DNA from: Mycobacterium paraense
GTDB lineage: Bacteria > Actinomycetota > Actinomycetes > Mycobacteriales > Mycobacteriaceae
Assembly: GCF_002101815.1 (NCBI RefSeq)
Contig: NZ_LQPM01000004.1
Coordinates: forward strand, 16,834-80,833
DNA length: 64,000 nucleotides
Direction of reading: 5' to 3'
Below are positions 9,105 through 17,488 of the stretch, piece by piece. Made by a program: the position numbers and the translations under genes. Under the pieces are notes generated by a model. The model saw only the letters and a list, made by a program, of their open reading frames with translations. It was not told the origin of the DNA and did no database searches. How positions within the stretch are numbered: position 1 is the first letter of the stretch; every line of letters starts with the position of its first letter.

Positions 9105-9127
9105 AACAACGATCGTTTCCAGCCAGC
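9105..9127 (+). promoter_or_regulatory. 23-nt shared element upstream of the epoxide-hydrolase-like gene
   Basis: This copy is identical over 23 bases to the reverse complement of 6464-6486. It is centred about 100 bases before ATG 9219 and lies in the 367-base gap between the AraC gene at 7859-8851 and the hydrolase. It contains the core AACGATCGTT. A weaker relative, GCGATCGTTTTGAG, occurs at about 10849-10862 upstream of the cupin gene. Confidence 0.6.
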
Positions 9128-9218
9128 GCCGGCTCAGTCGCTACATGCGCTCCTACGATCGCGACTAGGGGCTCAGACCGGTTCTCTCGGAAGCCATTTC
9201 TCCTCTGGAGGTAGGACG

Positions 9219-10139
9219 ATGCACGAATTTCACCACAACGTGTTCGACACCGCGGATGTCCGAATCCACTACGTGACCGCGGGAACGGCGCCGATTGACG
9301 GCGGGGACGACCGAACCATCGTGCTGTTGCACGGTTGGCCCCAGACCTGGTGGGAGTGGCGCCACATCATGGAGCCTCTCCATTCCGACGGCTGGTTTGT
9401 CATAGCTCCCGACTATCGGGGAGCCGGCGGATCGTCGAAGCCTTCGAGCGGTTACGACAAACACACGATGGCCGGTGACATCAAGGGATTGCTGGAGCAC
9501 CTCGGCGTGGAAAAGCCGATCACACTCGTCGGTCACGACCTCGGGCTGATGGTCGCCTACGCGTACGCCTCCCTCTATCCGACCGGCGTCGAACGCCTGG
9601 TGCTCATGGAGGCCCCAATCCCGGGCACCAGGTCGATGCAAAGCGTGGCCACCACCAACTTCCGGGACAACAAGCTGTGGCACTTTCACATGCACGGCGC
9701 GGCGGACAACGTCGCCGAGACACTCATCGCCGGCAGCGAATTCCCTTATCTGCGCTCGTTCTACGTCAGGCTGAGCGCGAATCCCGACGCGATTTCAATC
9801 GCGGACGCGCAGCGGTACGTCGCTGACTACACGGCCCCCGGTGCCATGCGGGCCGGGATCGAACTCTTTCGGGCCTTCGAGGACGACGCAATGGACAACC
9901 AGCGCGTCCTGTCCGAAAAGGGCAAGCTCACCATGCCCGTACTCGGACTCGGAGGGACCGCAAGCTTCTTTTTGCCGATCGCCGAGGAGATGCTCGCGGA
10001 GGTCGCCGAAAACTTCACGGTCCGGCCGATCGAACGATCGGGCCATTGGATCGCCGAGGAGCAACCGGAGACACTCCTGCAGCGTCTGCGCGAATTCATC
10101 GACGCGACCGGCGGCGACCAGTCGGGGCGAGCGGCATGA
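9219..10139 (+). CDS. Epoxide-hydrolase-like alpha/beta hydrolase
   Basis: A 306-residue hydrolase. ATG 9219 is chosen because GGAGGTAGG precedes it; the longer frame starts inside the divergent regulator. It shows the oxyanion motif HGWPQTWWEWRH, nucleophile Asp in VGHDLG and base His in SGHWIAEEQPE, all typical of soluble epoxide hydrolases and related dehalogenases. In the place of the usual acid, after strand seven, the sequence reads GLGGTASFF, where relatives have GGE or GGD; the acid may be supplied elsewhere. The next small gene starts inside its stop codon. The AraC activator upstream probably controls it. Confidence 0.8.
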   Translation: MHEFHHNVFDTADVRIHYVTAGTAPIDGGDDRTIVLLHGWPQTWWEWRHIMEPLHSDGWFVIAPDYRGAGGSSKPSSGYDKHTMAGDIKGLLEHLGVEKPITLVGHDLGLMVAYAYASLYPTGVERLVLMEAPIPGTRSMQSVATTNFRDNKLWHFHMHGAADNVAETLIAGSEFPYLRSFYVRLSANPDAISIADAQRYVADYTAPGAMRAGIELFRAFEDDAMDNQRVLSEKGKLTMPVLGLGGTASFFLPIAEEMLAEVAENFTVRPIERSGHWIAEEQPETLLQRLREFIDATGGDQSGRAA

Positions 10140-10297
10140 TCATCCTGAACGTGTTCTTCGACGTGGCCCAGGAGCACGAGGCGAACTTTCTGAAGCTCCT
10201 CAATCACATGGTGGTTGAGTCGAACTTCAATGACACCGTCAACGGATATCTGAAGTCGGACTACGACGAGCACCACTACGAGGAAATTCCGCGCTGA
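10136..10297 (+). pseudogene. Internally deleted antibiotic-biosynthesis-monooxygenase (ABM) protein
   Basis: A 53-residue frame overlapping the hydrolase stop (ATGA). The first half, MIILNVFFDVAQEHEANFLKLLNHMVVESN, looks like the start of a YgiN-type quinol monooxygenase. The second half, NDTVNGYLKSDYDEHHYEEIPR, looks like its end; such proteins are normally about 95 residues. The middle 40 or so residues, including the core strands, seem to be missing without loss of frame. The protein is unlikely to fold as a normal ABM dimer. The family comparison is from memory. Confidence 0.55.
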
Positions 10298-10322
10298 CAC
10301 CGCGGGCTACCAACGCCTTTAG

Positions 10323-10781
10323 CTATATCGCGTACAGAGCGGGAAGGTTGACGACGATGGCTTCTTGGCTGCTGCGCGCAATCACCATTTCGGCGGGCGT
10401 GCTCGGATCGGGGTTCTCCTCCCGATGTGGCAGGTGCGGGGGAACGAAGATGTAATCGCCGGGCTCGGTCCGCACGCGAACCTCGCCGGCTCCGTCGAAG
10501 AACACGAACTCGGGGTGCCCACTTCGGACGTAGATCATGGTTTCTGAGTCACCATGGTGGTGGTTGGCCGACGCACTGCCCGGCGCGGCCAACGTCTCTC
10601 CCATCCACAACTTCTCACTTCCCACGCTGGCGCCGCTCAGCGCGGCGAAGCGTTGCATGCCATCAGTCTGCGCCGTGGTTGCATCGAGTTCGGATGCCTT
10701 TATGTGGCGCACACGATTACGGGCCGCACTCGTCTCGCCGTTGGCGGAGAAGTTGGGGTGGAAACCATCGGGGCCGGCCAT
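10323..10781 (-). CDS. Cupin-domain protein
   Basis: A 152-residue single cupin. The first cupin motif is NHHHGDSETMIYVRSG with clustered metal-binding histidines and a Glu; the second is PGDYIFVPPHLPHREENP with a further histidine, so a mononuclear metal centre is likely. Possible roles are a dioxygenase, an isomerase or a small-molecule binder for the surrounding pathway. ATG 10781 has only a weak GGA upstream. It lies downstream of the limonene-epoxide-hydrolase-family gene on the same strand with a 146-base gap. Confidence 0.75.
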   Translation of the reverse strand: MAGPDGFHPNFSANGETSAARNRVRHIKASELDATTAQTDGMQRFAALSGASVGSEKLWMGETLAAPGSASANHHHGDSETMIYVRSGHPEFVFFDGAGEVRVRTEPGDYIFVPPHLPHREENPDPSTPAEMVIARSSQEAIVVNLPALYAI

Positions 10782-10927
10782 GCGTTCCAGCGTAGGCTCG
10801 CGCCCTGGCCAGACGCCTGTCTACTGGTCGACGAATTTGGGCCAATCAGCGATCGTTTTGAGTCGCCGCGAACACGCCCTGCCCTCCTCGGATGCCGTTG
10901 ATCGCAGATAAGTGGTGATGTCCCAAC

Positions 10928-11341
10928 TCATGCGGTCGCGGGCACCAGGGCGCTGATGTCCTCGCCTTGAAGGAGCTTCATTATCAGATTCAGGTCGAAA
11001 TAGTCGGTCCAGCGAGTGATCCTCTCGTCGTCATCGACGACGAAGGTCCCCATGACCGGGATGGCCGGTGTGCTTCCGTCCGGAGCCTGGATGTAGTCCA
11101 GGCGTTCGGTGAGCACGACGGAACCCTCGCTGGCGAGGTTGACGATTTCGAAGGCATAGGCGTCGGGGAACATGGCGAACTGGGCGGCCATGTTCTCCAC
11201 GATGGCGTCTGGTCCGACAACGGCGGGCATTCCCACGTTCTGATAGACGGCCCCTTCGGCGAGCAGGGGACGCAACGCTTCGGCGTCCCGCTGCTCCATC
11301 AAGGCACAGAAGTGGCGGACTACATCGGCTGGCGAGGACAT
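10928..11341 (-). CDS. Limonene-1,2-epoxide hydrolase family protein (EphG/SnoaL-like)
   Basis: A 137-residue NTF2-fold protein. Residues matching the limonene epoxide hydrolase active site are visible: the Tyr and Asn of VYQNVG, the Arg and Asp of TERLDY, and the second Asp in RWTDYFDLN. This Arg-Asp-Asp triad with Tyr/Asn opens epoxides by activating water, so the protein is probably a true epoxide hydrolase and not a generic SnoaL. It lies 49 bases downstream of the alcohol dehydrogenase in the same minus-strand operon, which suits a pathway in which a P450 makes an epoxide. Substrate unknown. Confidence 0.75.
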   Translation of the reverse strand: MSSPADVVRHFCALMEQRDAEALRPLLAEGAVYQNVGMPAVVGPDAIVENMAAQFAMFPDAYAFEIVNLASEGSVVLTERLDYIQAPDGSTPAIPVMGTFVVDDDERITRWTDYFDLNLIMKLLQGEDISALVPATA

Positions 11342-11390
11342 GAGTGGAATCCCTTCTCGGCGATTAGATGACCTGATGTCTCAACGAGAT

Positions 11391-12506
11391 TCAGTGCTCG
11401 TGGATGATCACCCCGCGGATGTTGCGGCCGGCGAGCATGTCGTCGTAGGCCTCGTTGATGTCGTTGAGCTTGTACTCGGTGGTGACGGTTTCGTCGAGTA
11501 ACAGCTTGCCGTTTCGGTACAGATTGATGAGTCGAGGGATGTCGGCGCGGGGGTTGGCTTCGCCGTAGAGGCTGCCTAGGAGACGCTTCTGGAACAGGGT
11601 GAACAACGTCAGCGGCAGCGTTGGTGTCACGTCGGACATCGATGCCAGGGCGGTGACCACGACGGCACCGCCCTTGCGCACCGCATTGAGCGCGTCGTTG
11701 ATCATCGCGCCCTCGAGCACGCCCGGCGTCAGGATGACCGAGTCGGCCATGACTCCACGCGTAATCTCGCCAACTAATTGGGTTGCTTCCTCGAGTGAGG
11801 TGACAAAGTGCGTGGCGCCGAACTGAAACGCCTTGTCGCGCTTGGTCTCCTCAATATCGACCACCACGATCTGCTCCGCGCCCGCTAGGCGCGCGCCCTG
11901 AATGGCGCCGCTGCCGATCCCGCCGCAGCCAACCACGACGACGACGTCGCCGGGGCTGACGTTCGCGGTGTTGACGGCCGAACCCCAACCGGTGGTGACG
12001 CCGCAACCGAGAAGACACACGCGCGACAGCGGCACATCGTTGTCGATCTTGACCACGGAGGCCTCCGACAACACGCCCCACTGCGCAAAGCTGCCGACGC
12101 CGGAGAGGGCTCCTATGCCCTGTCCGCGCGCTCGCCGCCGAAAGGTGCCGTCGGCCTGGACTCCCGCGAGGATGATCGCCCCGTAATCACAGAGGTTCTG
12201 GCGCCCCGTGGCGCACCAGCGGCAGCGGCCGCAGGCGGGCAGAAAGGACGTCACTACGTGGTCGCCCACCGCCACATCGCGCACTTCCGGACCGACCTCG
12301 CGAACGATGCCGGCCCCTTCATGTCCACCGATCAGGGGAAAGCTCACCCCGAACATGTCGCCGGTGCGGATGTGGTGATCGGAGTGGCACAATCCGGTGG
12401 CTTCGAATTCGACCAATAGTTCGCCGGATTGCGGAGGATCGAGTTCGATCTCTTCCACCGACCACTTCTCGTTCAGGCCCCACAGAACTGCTCCGTTGGT
12501 CTTCAT
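11391..12506 (-). CDS. Zinc-containing, NDMA-dependent (mycofactocin-type) alcohol dehydrogenase
   Basis: A 371-residue MDR enzyme. It starts MKTNGAVLWGLNEKWSVEEIELDPP, the opening of the Rxyl_3153/NDMA-dependent alcohol dehydrogenase class. The catalytic zinc ligands are in GLCHSDHH and GGHEGAG, structural zinc cysteines in PACGRCRWCATGRQNLC, and the nucleotide loop is VVGCGGIGSGAIQGA. This class keeps a tightly bound NAD and passes electrons to mycofactocin. ATG 12506 overlaps the ferredoxin stop (ATGA), fixing the start; the longer frame to 12677 runs over the ferredoxin gene. It should oxidise the alcohol made by the P450. Confidence 0.88.
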   Translation of the reverse strand: MKTNGAVLWGLNEKWSVEEIELDPPQSGELLVEFEATGLCHSDHHIRTGDMFGVSFPLIGGHEGAGIVREVGPEVRDVAVGDHVVTSFLPACGRCRWCATGRQNLCDYGAIILAGVQADGTFRRRARGQGIGALSGVGSFAQWGVLSEASVVKIDNDVPLSRVCLLGCGVTTGWGSAVNTANVSPGDVVVVVGCGGIGSGAIQGARLAGAEQIVVVDIEETKRDKAFQFGATHFVTSLEEATQLVGEITRGVMADSVILTPGVLEGAMINDALNAVRKGGAVVVTALASMSDVTPTLPLTLFTLFQKRLLGSLYGEANPRADIPRLINLYRNGKLLLDETVTTEYKLNDINEAYDDMLAGRNIRGVIIHEH

Positions 12507-12703
12507 GGCGACTCCTTCACGATGTGTATGGCACGCTCCGGACAATTCGCGATCGCGTGGTGCGCCCGGTCTTCCCACTCGGGCGGTATGTCGCCGACGG
12601 TGACGACGGCAATCCCGTCGTCGTCGATATCGAACATCTCCGGATATGTTGCGTAACAACGGCTGTGGCCCTGGCACATTTCCGCGTCGACGCGAAGCTT
12701 CAC
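12503..12703 (-). CDS. [3Fe-4S] ferredoxin, P450 partner type
   Basis: A 66-residue acidic ferredoxin. The cluster motif is CQGHSRC...NCPERAI, that is CxxHxxC with a distal CP; a histidine replaces the third cysteine of the four-Fe motif, as in several mycobacterial P450 ferredoxins. It should carry electrons to the P450 encoded at 16176-17402. The start is GTG 12703, three bases after the CoA-transferase stop, and its stop overlaps the alcohol dehydrogenase start. The tight packing puts CoA-transferase, ferredoxin and dehydrogenase in one operon. Confidence 0.9.
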   Translation of the reverse strand: MKLRVDAEMCQGHSRCYATYPEMFDIDDDGIAVVTVGDIPPEWEDRAHHAIANCPERAIHIVKESP

Positions 12704-12706
12704 CGT

Positions 12707-15055
12707 TCAGTCCAATCCGCCCAGTGTGGTCCCGATGACGCCCTGCTCGGTCAGCGCCGCGATCGACGAGGCGTCGAGCCCGAGGAGCTCACCAAGGATG
12801 GTCTCATTGTGCTGTCCCAAGGTCGGCGCCGCTGACCGATACCACTTGTCAACGCTGCGGTACTTGAAGGGAAGAGCCGGCACGTGATGCCGTCCCACGA
12901 CGGGGTGGTCGAGACCTTCGAAGAAGCCCCGGGCGGCCAGCTGCGGATGCATCGAACCGACCCTGGCGTCCGCCAACTCCGCGGCCGGGACGGCGTAGTC
13001 GACGAGCAACTGCGCGGCGGCCGAGGAATCGTGTTGCCGAGCCCACTGCTCCACGTGCTTATCGATCAGATCGTGTGCCCCCACGCGCCCTTCGTGGGTG
13101 TCCAACGCGGGGTCGTCCGCCCAATCCGGTTCGCCCAGAGCCGACTTCAATCGCCGCCACTGCTCGTCCGTGGCGACCGAAATGGCCAGCCACCGCTCGG
13201 TTCCCGCGCATTGATAGAGGCCTTGGGGGGCGGCGTCGCGGCTGCGATTTCCCAATCGCGATATCAGGTTGCCGCTGGCCGTGAATTCCACCACCTGCTC
13301 GGCGGCCGCGTTGAGTGCGGCCTCCACCATCGAGACTTCGATGAACGACCCGCGTCCCGTTCGATCCCGTTGCCGCAGGCCGGCGAGCATGGCGAATGCC
13401 GAGTGCATTCCCGCCAGCGGGTCACAGGGGCCGCGGGGGATCCGCGGCTGGTCGTATTCATGGCCGGTCACCCACGCCATCCCGGTCATCTGTTCCATCG
13501 TCTGCGCGAAGCCCACGTTGTTGCGCCACGGCCCGTCGAGCCCGAACGCGGGCATCCGAACCATCACCATTCGAGGGTTGAGCTCGCTGATGGTTTCCCA
13601 CGTGATGCCGAAGTTGTCGAAGACGCGCGGCGAGAAGTTCTCGACCAGAATGTCCGAGCATTTGACGAGGTCGTACAACAGCTCGCGCCCTCGTGGAAGG
13701 GACAGGTCGAGGGTGAGTCCGCGCTTGTTGGTGTTGGTCGCCAGGAACATCCCCGACCGCTCCCACCAGTCAGGCTGACCGGCGAACGCCGCGGCCGCCA
13801 TCCGTGCGCCGTCGGGATGGCGGATCGATTCCAGGTGAATGACCTCGGCCCCCAGTGCGGCAAGCACGTGGGTGGAGGAGGGACCCGCCCACCACGCAGT
13901 CGCGTCGAGGATTCGTACGCCGTCGAGCGGGAGTCCTCGTGCGCCGTCGTCGGCGGTCGCAGTCCTGTTGTGCCCCGGCACTTCTGATGATTCGCCGAGC
14001 GGGGGAGCGCCGGCGATGGGAGCGGGTCGCTGACCGTTGATCCGGTAGGGTGCCAGCGGGTGGGTGAAGCCGCCGTCGGCGTACGTGCCCCACATGCCGC
14101 GCGCCGTGAACTGCGGGTGGTCCAACACGCTCTGGCCATTGTTGACCGGCGACACGGGAATCCGCAGATCGGAGGCCAACGCGACGATCTCGTCCGTGGA
14201 ACGTTGCGTCGTCCATTCCCGCACAATCCGATTCCACTCGTCCCGGCGTTCCCAGCGGGTCGTGGCGAGGGCCCACGCCTGGTCCTCGTCGAGTAGGTCC
14301 AGCCGGCCGATCATCGCGAGGAACGATTCGAATTGTTGGCGGGTGTTGGTGTTGAAGCCCACCCATCCGTCCGCGGTCGGTTCGATGGACGGGATCTCAA
14401 CCTGGCGGGCGGGCAAGGTCAACGCGGGACGTCCGGCCAGCTCGTGGTAGAGATCCGCGAATCCGCTGGCGCTGAGGTGACAAGCCTCTAACAACGAGCA
14501 GTCAACGATTTCACCCGCTCCGCCCAGTCGAACCCGCCGCAATGCGGCAACCGCCGCGACGGCGGCGTAACTGGCCATGACCCATTCGAAGACTCGACCA
14601 CCCGCCTGGATGGGCGGTTGGTCCGGACGACCTCGCAACGCCAGCGTTCCGCTCTCGGCCTGGATCGTGAACTCCGTCGAGGGCCGGTCCCGGTACGGTC
14701 CGGTCAACCCGTACGGAGACAACGCCACGATCACCAGGTGCGGCGCACGCCGTAACAGCGCCTCGCGGTCGAGTGCGCCCGGGCCGAGGGAATCCACGAA
14801 CACATCGGCGGAAACAATCAGAGTCTCCAGGTCGGCCGGCGAAGTGCCACCGACTGAACGCTTGCCGGCGTTCAAGAATTTGAACAGCGCGCCGCCGTCG
14901 CTTCGGCCGCCAAATGTCCTGCGGCGGAACGGGTCCCCGTCCGGGGCTTCGATCTTGATGACCTCTGCTCCGAGGTCGGCGAACAACTTGGTGCAGTACG
15001 GACCGGAAATTTCCGTCGCCCACTCGACGACGCGGACCCCACGCATAGCGTTCAT
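12707..15055 (-). CDS. Tandem (double-domain) CaiB/BaiF CoA-transferase
   Basis: A 782-residue protein made of two class III CoA-transferase domains. Domain one starts MRGVRVVEWATEISGPYC...LGAEVIKIEAP and covers residues 1-360. Domain two starts LDGVRILDATAWWAGP...LGAEVIHLES and covers about 378-782. A single-domain enzyme is about 400 residues and works as an interlocked dimer, so the fusion may fold as an internal dimer. The helices carrying the usual catalytic acid read CSLLEA and VSMVEA, with Glu in both. ATG 15046 (MRGV) is a possible alternative start. It probably activates the carboxylic acid of the pathway as its CoA ester. Confidence 0.88.
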   Translation of the reverse strand: MNAMRGVRVVEWATEISGPYCTKLFADLGAEVIKIEAPDGDPFRRRTFGGRSDGGALFKFLNAGKRSVGGTSPADLETLIVSADVFVDSLGPGALDREALLRRAPHLVIVALSPYGLTGPYRDRPSTEFTIQAESGTLALRGRPDQPPIQAGGRVFEWVMASYAAVAAVAALRRVRLGGAGEIVDCSLLEACHLSASGFADLYHELAGRPALTLPARQVEIPSIEPTADGWVGFNTNTRQQFESFLAMIGRLDLLDEDQAWALATTRWERRDEWNRIVREWTTQRSTDEIVALASDLRIPVSPVNNGQSVLDHPQFTARGMWGTYADGGFTHPLAPYRINGQRPAPIAGAPPLGESSEVPGHNRTATADDGARGLPLDGVRILDATAWWAGPSSTHVLAALGAEVIHLESIRHPDGARMAAAAFAGQPDWWERSGMFLATNTNKRGLTLDLSLPRGRELLYDLVKCSDILVENFSPRVFDNFGITWETISELNPRMVMVRMPAFGLDGPWRNNVGFAQTMEQMTGMAWVTGHEYDQPRIPRGPCDPLAGMHSAFAMLAGLRQRDRTGRGSFIEVSMVEAALNAAAEQVVEFTASGNLISRLGNRSRDAAPQGLYQCAGTERWLAISVATDEQWRRLKSALGEPDWADDPALDTHEGRVGAHDLIDKHVEQWARQHDSSAAAQLLVDYAVPAAELADARVGSMHPQLAARGFFEGLDHPVVGRHHVPALPFKYRSVDKWYRSAAPTLGQHNETILGELLGLDASSIAALTEQGVIGTTLGGLD

Positions 15056-15195
15056 CGGTTTGCGAATTTCCGCGTCAGCGCCTGCGGAAGTGAGTCATTA
15101 TCCGCACCGATGAGTGCACACACGCCACTTCCTGTCCTCGCGCTCGTGCCGATCGCCTGGCTGGCAACGACGCTAGCGACGGGAAAGCTGAGCTG

Positions 15196-15210
15196 TCAAG
15201 TGTGACTCGA
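15196..15210 (-). promoter_or_regulatory. Candidate TetR operator upstream of the CoA-transferase operon
   Basis: On the minus strand this reads TCGAGT-CAC-ACTTGA, an imperfect inverted repeat. The flanking bases extend the match to TTATCGAGT-N3-ACTTGAC, which is repeated at 16030-16044 before the P450. It lies 140 bases upstream of the CoA-transferase start, just downstream of the tetR stop codon. Confidence 0.6.
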
Positions 15211-15243
15211 TAAGCATGGCGGCGGTGGAGTTCGGCGGAGCTT

Positions 15244-15933
15244 TTAGTCGGCAGCACGCACCTTAGGGGCCCGTTGGGCCCGCCCGCCTCGCTTGGCGGG
15301 CGGCTTCGTAGTCGACGTGCTTACGCCTTGGGCGAGGATCTGCGAACCCAGTTCGATCTGCGCGCGGATGTCTGACTCGCCCGTACCAAACCAGCGTGGC
15401 CCGAGGCTCGTCGTGAAGATGATGAAGTTAGCCAGCAGCTCGGCGAACAGGTCGGCATCGACGTCGGCCTTGATCTGACCGTCGGCTTGGTAGTGGCGAA
15501 CGCCTTCGGCGATAACGGCCGTACGGCGTGCGTGATTTGGTTGCAGCACCCGCAACGAGAAGTCCGGATCTGATAGCGCCCGACCGGAAATGTCCCAGCC
15601 GGGGACACCGCTGTCCCGGTCATCGATCCTCAGTCGCGCATAGAACAGCTGCTCGACGTAGTCCTCGAAGCGCGCGGGCAGGGACGCCACGACTTGCTCT
15701 TCGGCCTCGCTAACGAGGTCCGCGATCTGTCGGGAAACGACTTGCTCGAAGATGCCTCGCTTGTCCCCGAAGTAGTGGAACAGCATTGCCTCCGAGCAGT
15801 CGGCGCGACGGGCGATTTCCTTCGTCGCCGCGGCCGCATATCCCGCTTCGGCAAAGACCTCGGCAGCCGCTTCAAGGAGGGCCCGTTGTTTGCCGTCCTT
15901 GTCGCGAACTCGCCGCCGCGCGCCTGTGGTCAT
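15244..15933 (-). CDS. TetR family transcriptional regulator
   Basis: A 229-residue repressor. The N-terminal HTH spans residues about 12-60 (LLEAAAEVFAEAGYAAAATKEIARRADCSEAMLFHYFGDKRGIFE); the C-terminal helical ligand domain is variable, and a basic tail (TKPPAKRGGRAQRAPKVR) follows. ATG 15933 is chosen because the family start normally precedes the HTH by about 10 residues; an earlier ATG at 16008 would add an unlikely leader. It sits between the two catabolic arms, and matching inverted repeats lie in front of each arm, so it probably represses both. Confidence 0.85.
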   Translation of the reverse strand: MTTGARRRVRDKDGKQRALLEAAAEVFAEAGYAAAATKEIARRADCSEAMLFHYFGDKRGIFEQVVSRQIADLVSEAEEQVVASLPARFEDYVEQLFYARLRIDDRDSGVPGWDISGRALSDPDFSLRVLQPNHARRTAVIAEGVRHYQADGQIKADVDADLFAELLANFIIFTTSLGPRWFGTGESDIRAQIELGSQILAQGVSTSTTKPPAKRGGRAQRAPKVRAAD

Positions 15934-16029
15934 CACACATACTGTAGCGAGCACCCCCGGACTAAAGGGAAGGTCGGACGCGTGCCGGCCAGGCTTCTTC
16001 GGCCCCATCCTGGTGCTCCCCGATAGTTA

Positions 16030-16044
16030 TCGAGTGCGACTTGA
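16030..16044 (+). promoter_or_regulatory. Candidate TetR operator upstream of the P450 operon
   Basis: TCGAGT-GCG-ACTTGA lies within TTATCGAGT-N3-ACTTGAC, matching the reverse complement of 15195-15213. It is in the 242-base divergent gap between tetR (start 15933) and the P450 (start 16176), so it could also serve autoregulation. Confidence 0.6.
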
Positions 16045-16175
16045 CTGCGCGTGGCCGACGATTTACTGTGCAGCCAAAGCCAATTTCGGCGCGTGCGAGA
16101 AATCCGAGGGCCGGCGCAGACGGCAGATGGGCGGTGGGGCGACATGCCCGCTTCCGGTGGTGAACAGGACCGCAC

Positions 16176-17402
16176 ATGGTGAGCAAATCCCCGCAGGAAC
16201 ACGCTCGCAACCTCGATCTTCGTCATGAGGACTTCAACGACCAAGAATTCCTCTACGAGGTCTATGGCGTGATGCGGGAGGCGGGACCGTTCAGCCACCA
16301 GGACGTTCCATTCCTGGGCCCTACGCCGGGGGGCGCGTGGGTCGCCACCCGCTACGACGAGTGTTACGAGATTCTGCGGGATTGGCGCAGCTTTTCCAGC
16401 AAGCCCCTAGGGCTGGAGGGCAACCCGATGTCGTTTGGCGACATCGTGATCACCTTGGATCCCCCACGGCAGCAACAGCTTCGCAAGGTCCTCAACCCGT
16501 ACTTCTCTCCGGGTCGGATGAAGGACTTGGAGCCCCAGGTGCGCGCGGTCACGGACGGACTGATCGACAACTTCATCGAATTGGGTCGCGGCGATCTCGC
16601 GGACGTCGCGTGGCAGCAACCGGGGATCGTGTTCTTCCGGTATGTGCTCGGTATGCCCGTTGAGGACGTGCCGCTCTACATCGAGACAGCCGACCTCGCG
16701 ATCAATGGCGAGAGCGAAGAGATCCGAAACGGATCGATGACAAATCTCTACCTTCGTGTGCGCGAGGAGATCGACAAGCGTCGTCATGAACCGCCCCGCG
16801 ACGACCTCATCGACGTCTTACTCGCCGCTGAGATTGACGGCGAAAAGCTGGGCTTCGACGATGTCGTCGCGAACGTGATGCTCCTGGTGCAGGCCGGGCT
16901 CGAAACGACCTCTAGCGCAATGTCGTTCGCCTTCTTCCATCTGGGAACCCATGCCGCAGAGCGCGACCGACTCGTCGGTGACGCCCAGCTGATGCCCACG
17001 GCGATAGAGGAATTCATCCGTTACGCGGGTTCGGTTCACGGCTTGCATCGTTCCGTCGCCGAAGAGGTCGAACTGAGCGGACACAAATTCTGTCCCGGTG
17101 AGACGGTCGTCGTGAACTATGCGGCCGCGAACCGCGACGCGCGTGAGTTCGAGGAGCCCGACAAGTGCATCCTCGACCGACAGACCAACCGACACCTCGG
17201 GTTTGGCGCCGGCGTCCATCGCTGCCTGGGTTCCAATCTCGCTCGACTCGAGTTTCGGGTGGGTGTCGAGCAGACACTGAAACGAATACCGGACTACGCC
17301 ATCCCCCCAGGGGCGAAAGTGGATTTCCACGGGAACTCCGTCACCCGAGGCTATCGGGCCCTGCCCGTCGTCTTCACGCCGGGCGCCCGCGTCGGCCAAT
17401 GA
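16176..17402 (+). CDS. Cytochrome P450 monooxygenase
   Basis: A 408-residue bacterial class I P450. The oxygen-activating I-helix motif is AGLETTSS, with the acid and threonine in place. The K-helix ExxR motif is not crisp by eye, and the heme-binding loop is FGAGVHRCLG with the axial cysteine near residue 350. It hydroxylates or epoxidises the entry substrate with electrons from the ferredoxin at 12503-12703; no ferredoxin reductase gene is nearby. ATG 16176 is used; GTG 16179 is the next codon. It is the first gene of an operon with the amidohydrolase, aldehyde dehydrogenase and CoA-transferase. The CYP family number cannot be given by eye. Confidence 0.92.
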   Translation: MVSKSPQEHARNLDLRHEDFNDQEFLYEVYGVMREAGPFSHQDVPFLGPTPGGAWVATRYDECYEILRDWRSFSSKPLGLEGNPMSFGDIVITLDPPRQQQLRKVLNPYFSPGRMKDLEPQVRAVTDGLIDNFIELGRGDLADVAWQQPGIVFFRYVLGMPVEDVPLYIETADLAINGESEEIRNGSMTNLYLRVREEIDKRRHEPPRDDLIDVLLAAEIDGEKLGFDDVVANVMLLVQAGLETTSSAMSFAFFHLGTHAAERDRLVGDAQLMPTAIEEFIRYAGSVHGLHRSVAEEVELSGHKFCPGETVVVNYAAANRDAREFEEPDKCILDRQTNRHLGFGAGVHRCLGSNLARLEFRVGVEQTLKRIPDYAIPPGAKVDFHGNSVTRGYRALPVVFTPGARVGQ

Positions 17403-17488
17403 GGGGTGGCGGGCAATCGCCCATATCGGCTCGCGGCCAGCGCAATACGGAATTGGCCGGTACCGGTTCCTGAAGTCAGGGAGGATTT

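Noticed and set aside
8844..9218. N-terminal extension of the epoxide-hydrolase-like gene to 8844
   Set aside because: It overlaps the start of the divergent AraC gene and is Arg/Pro-rich; GGAGGTAGG at 9207 marks ATG 9219.
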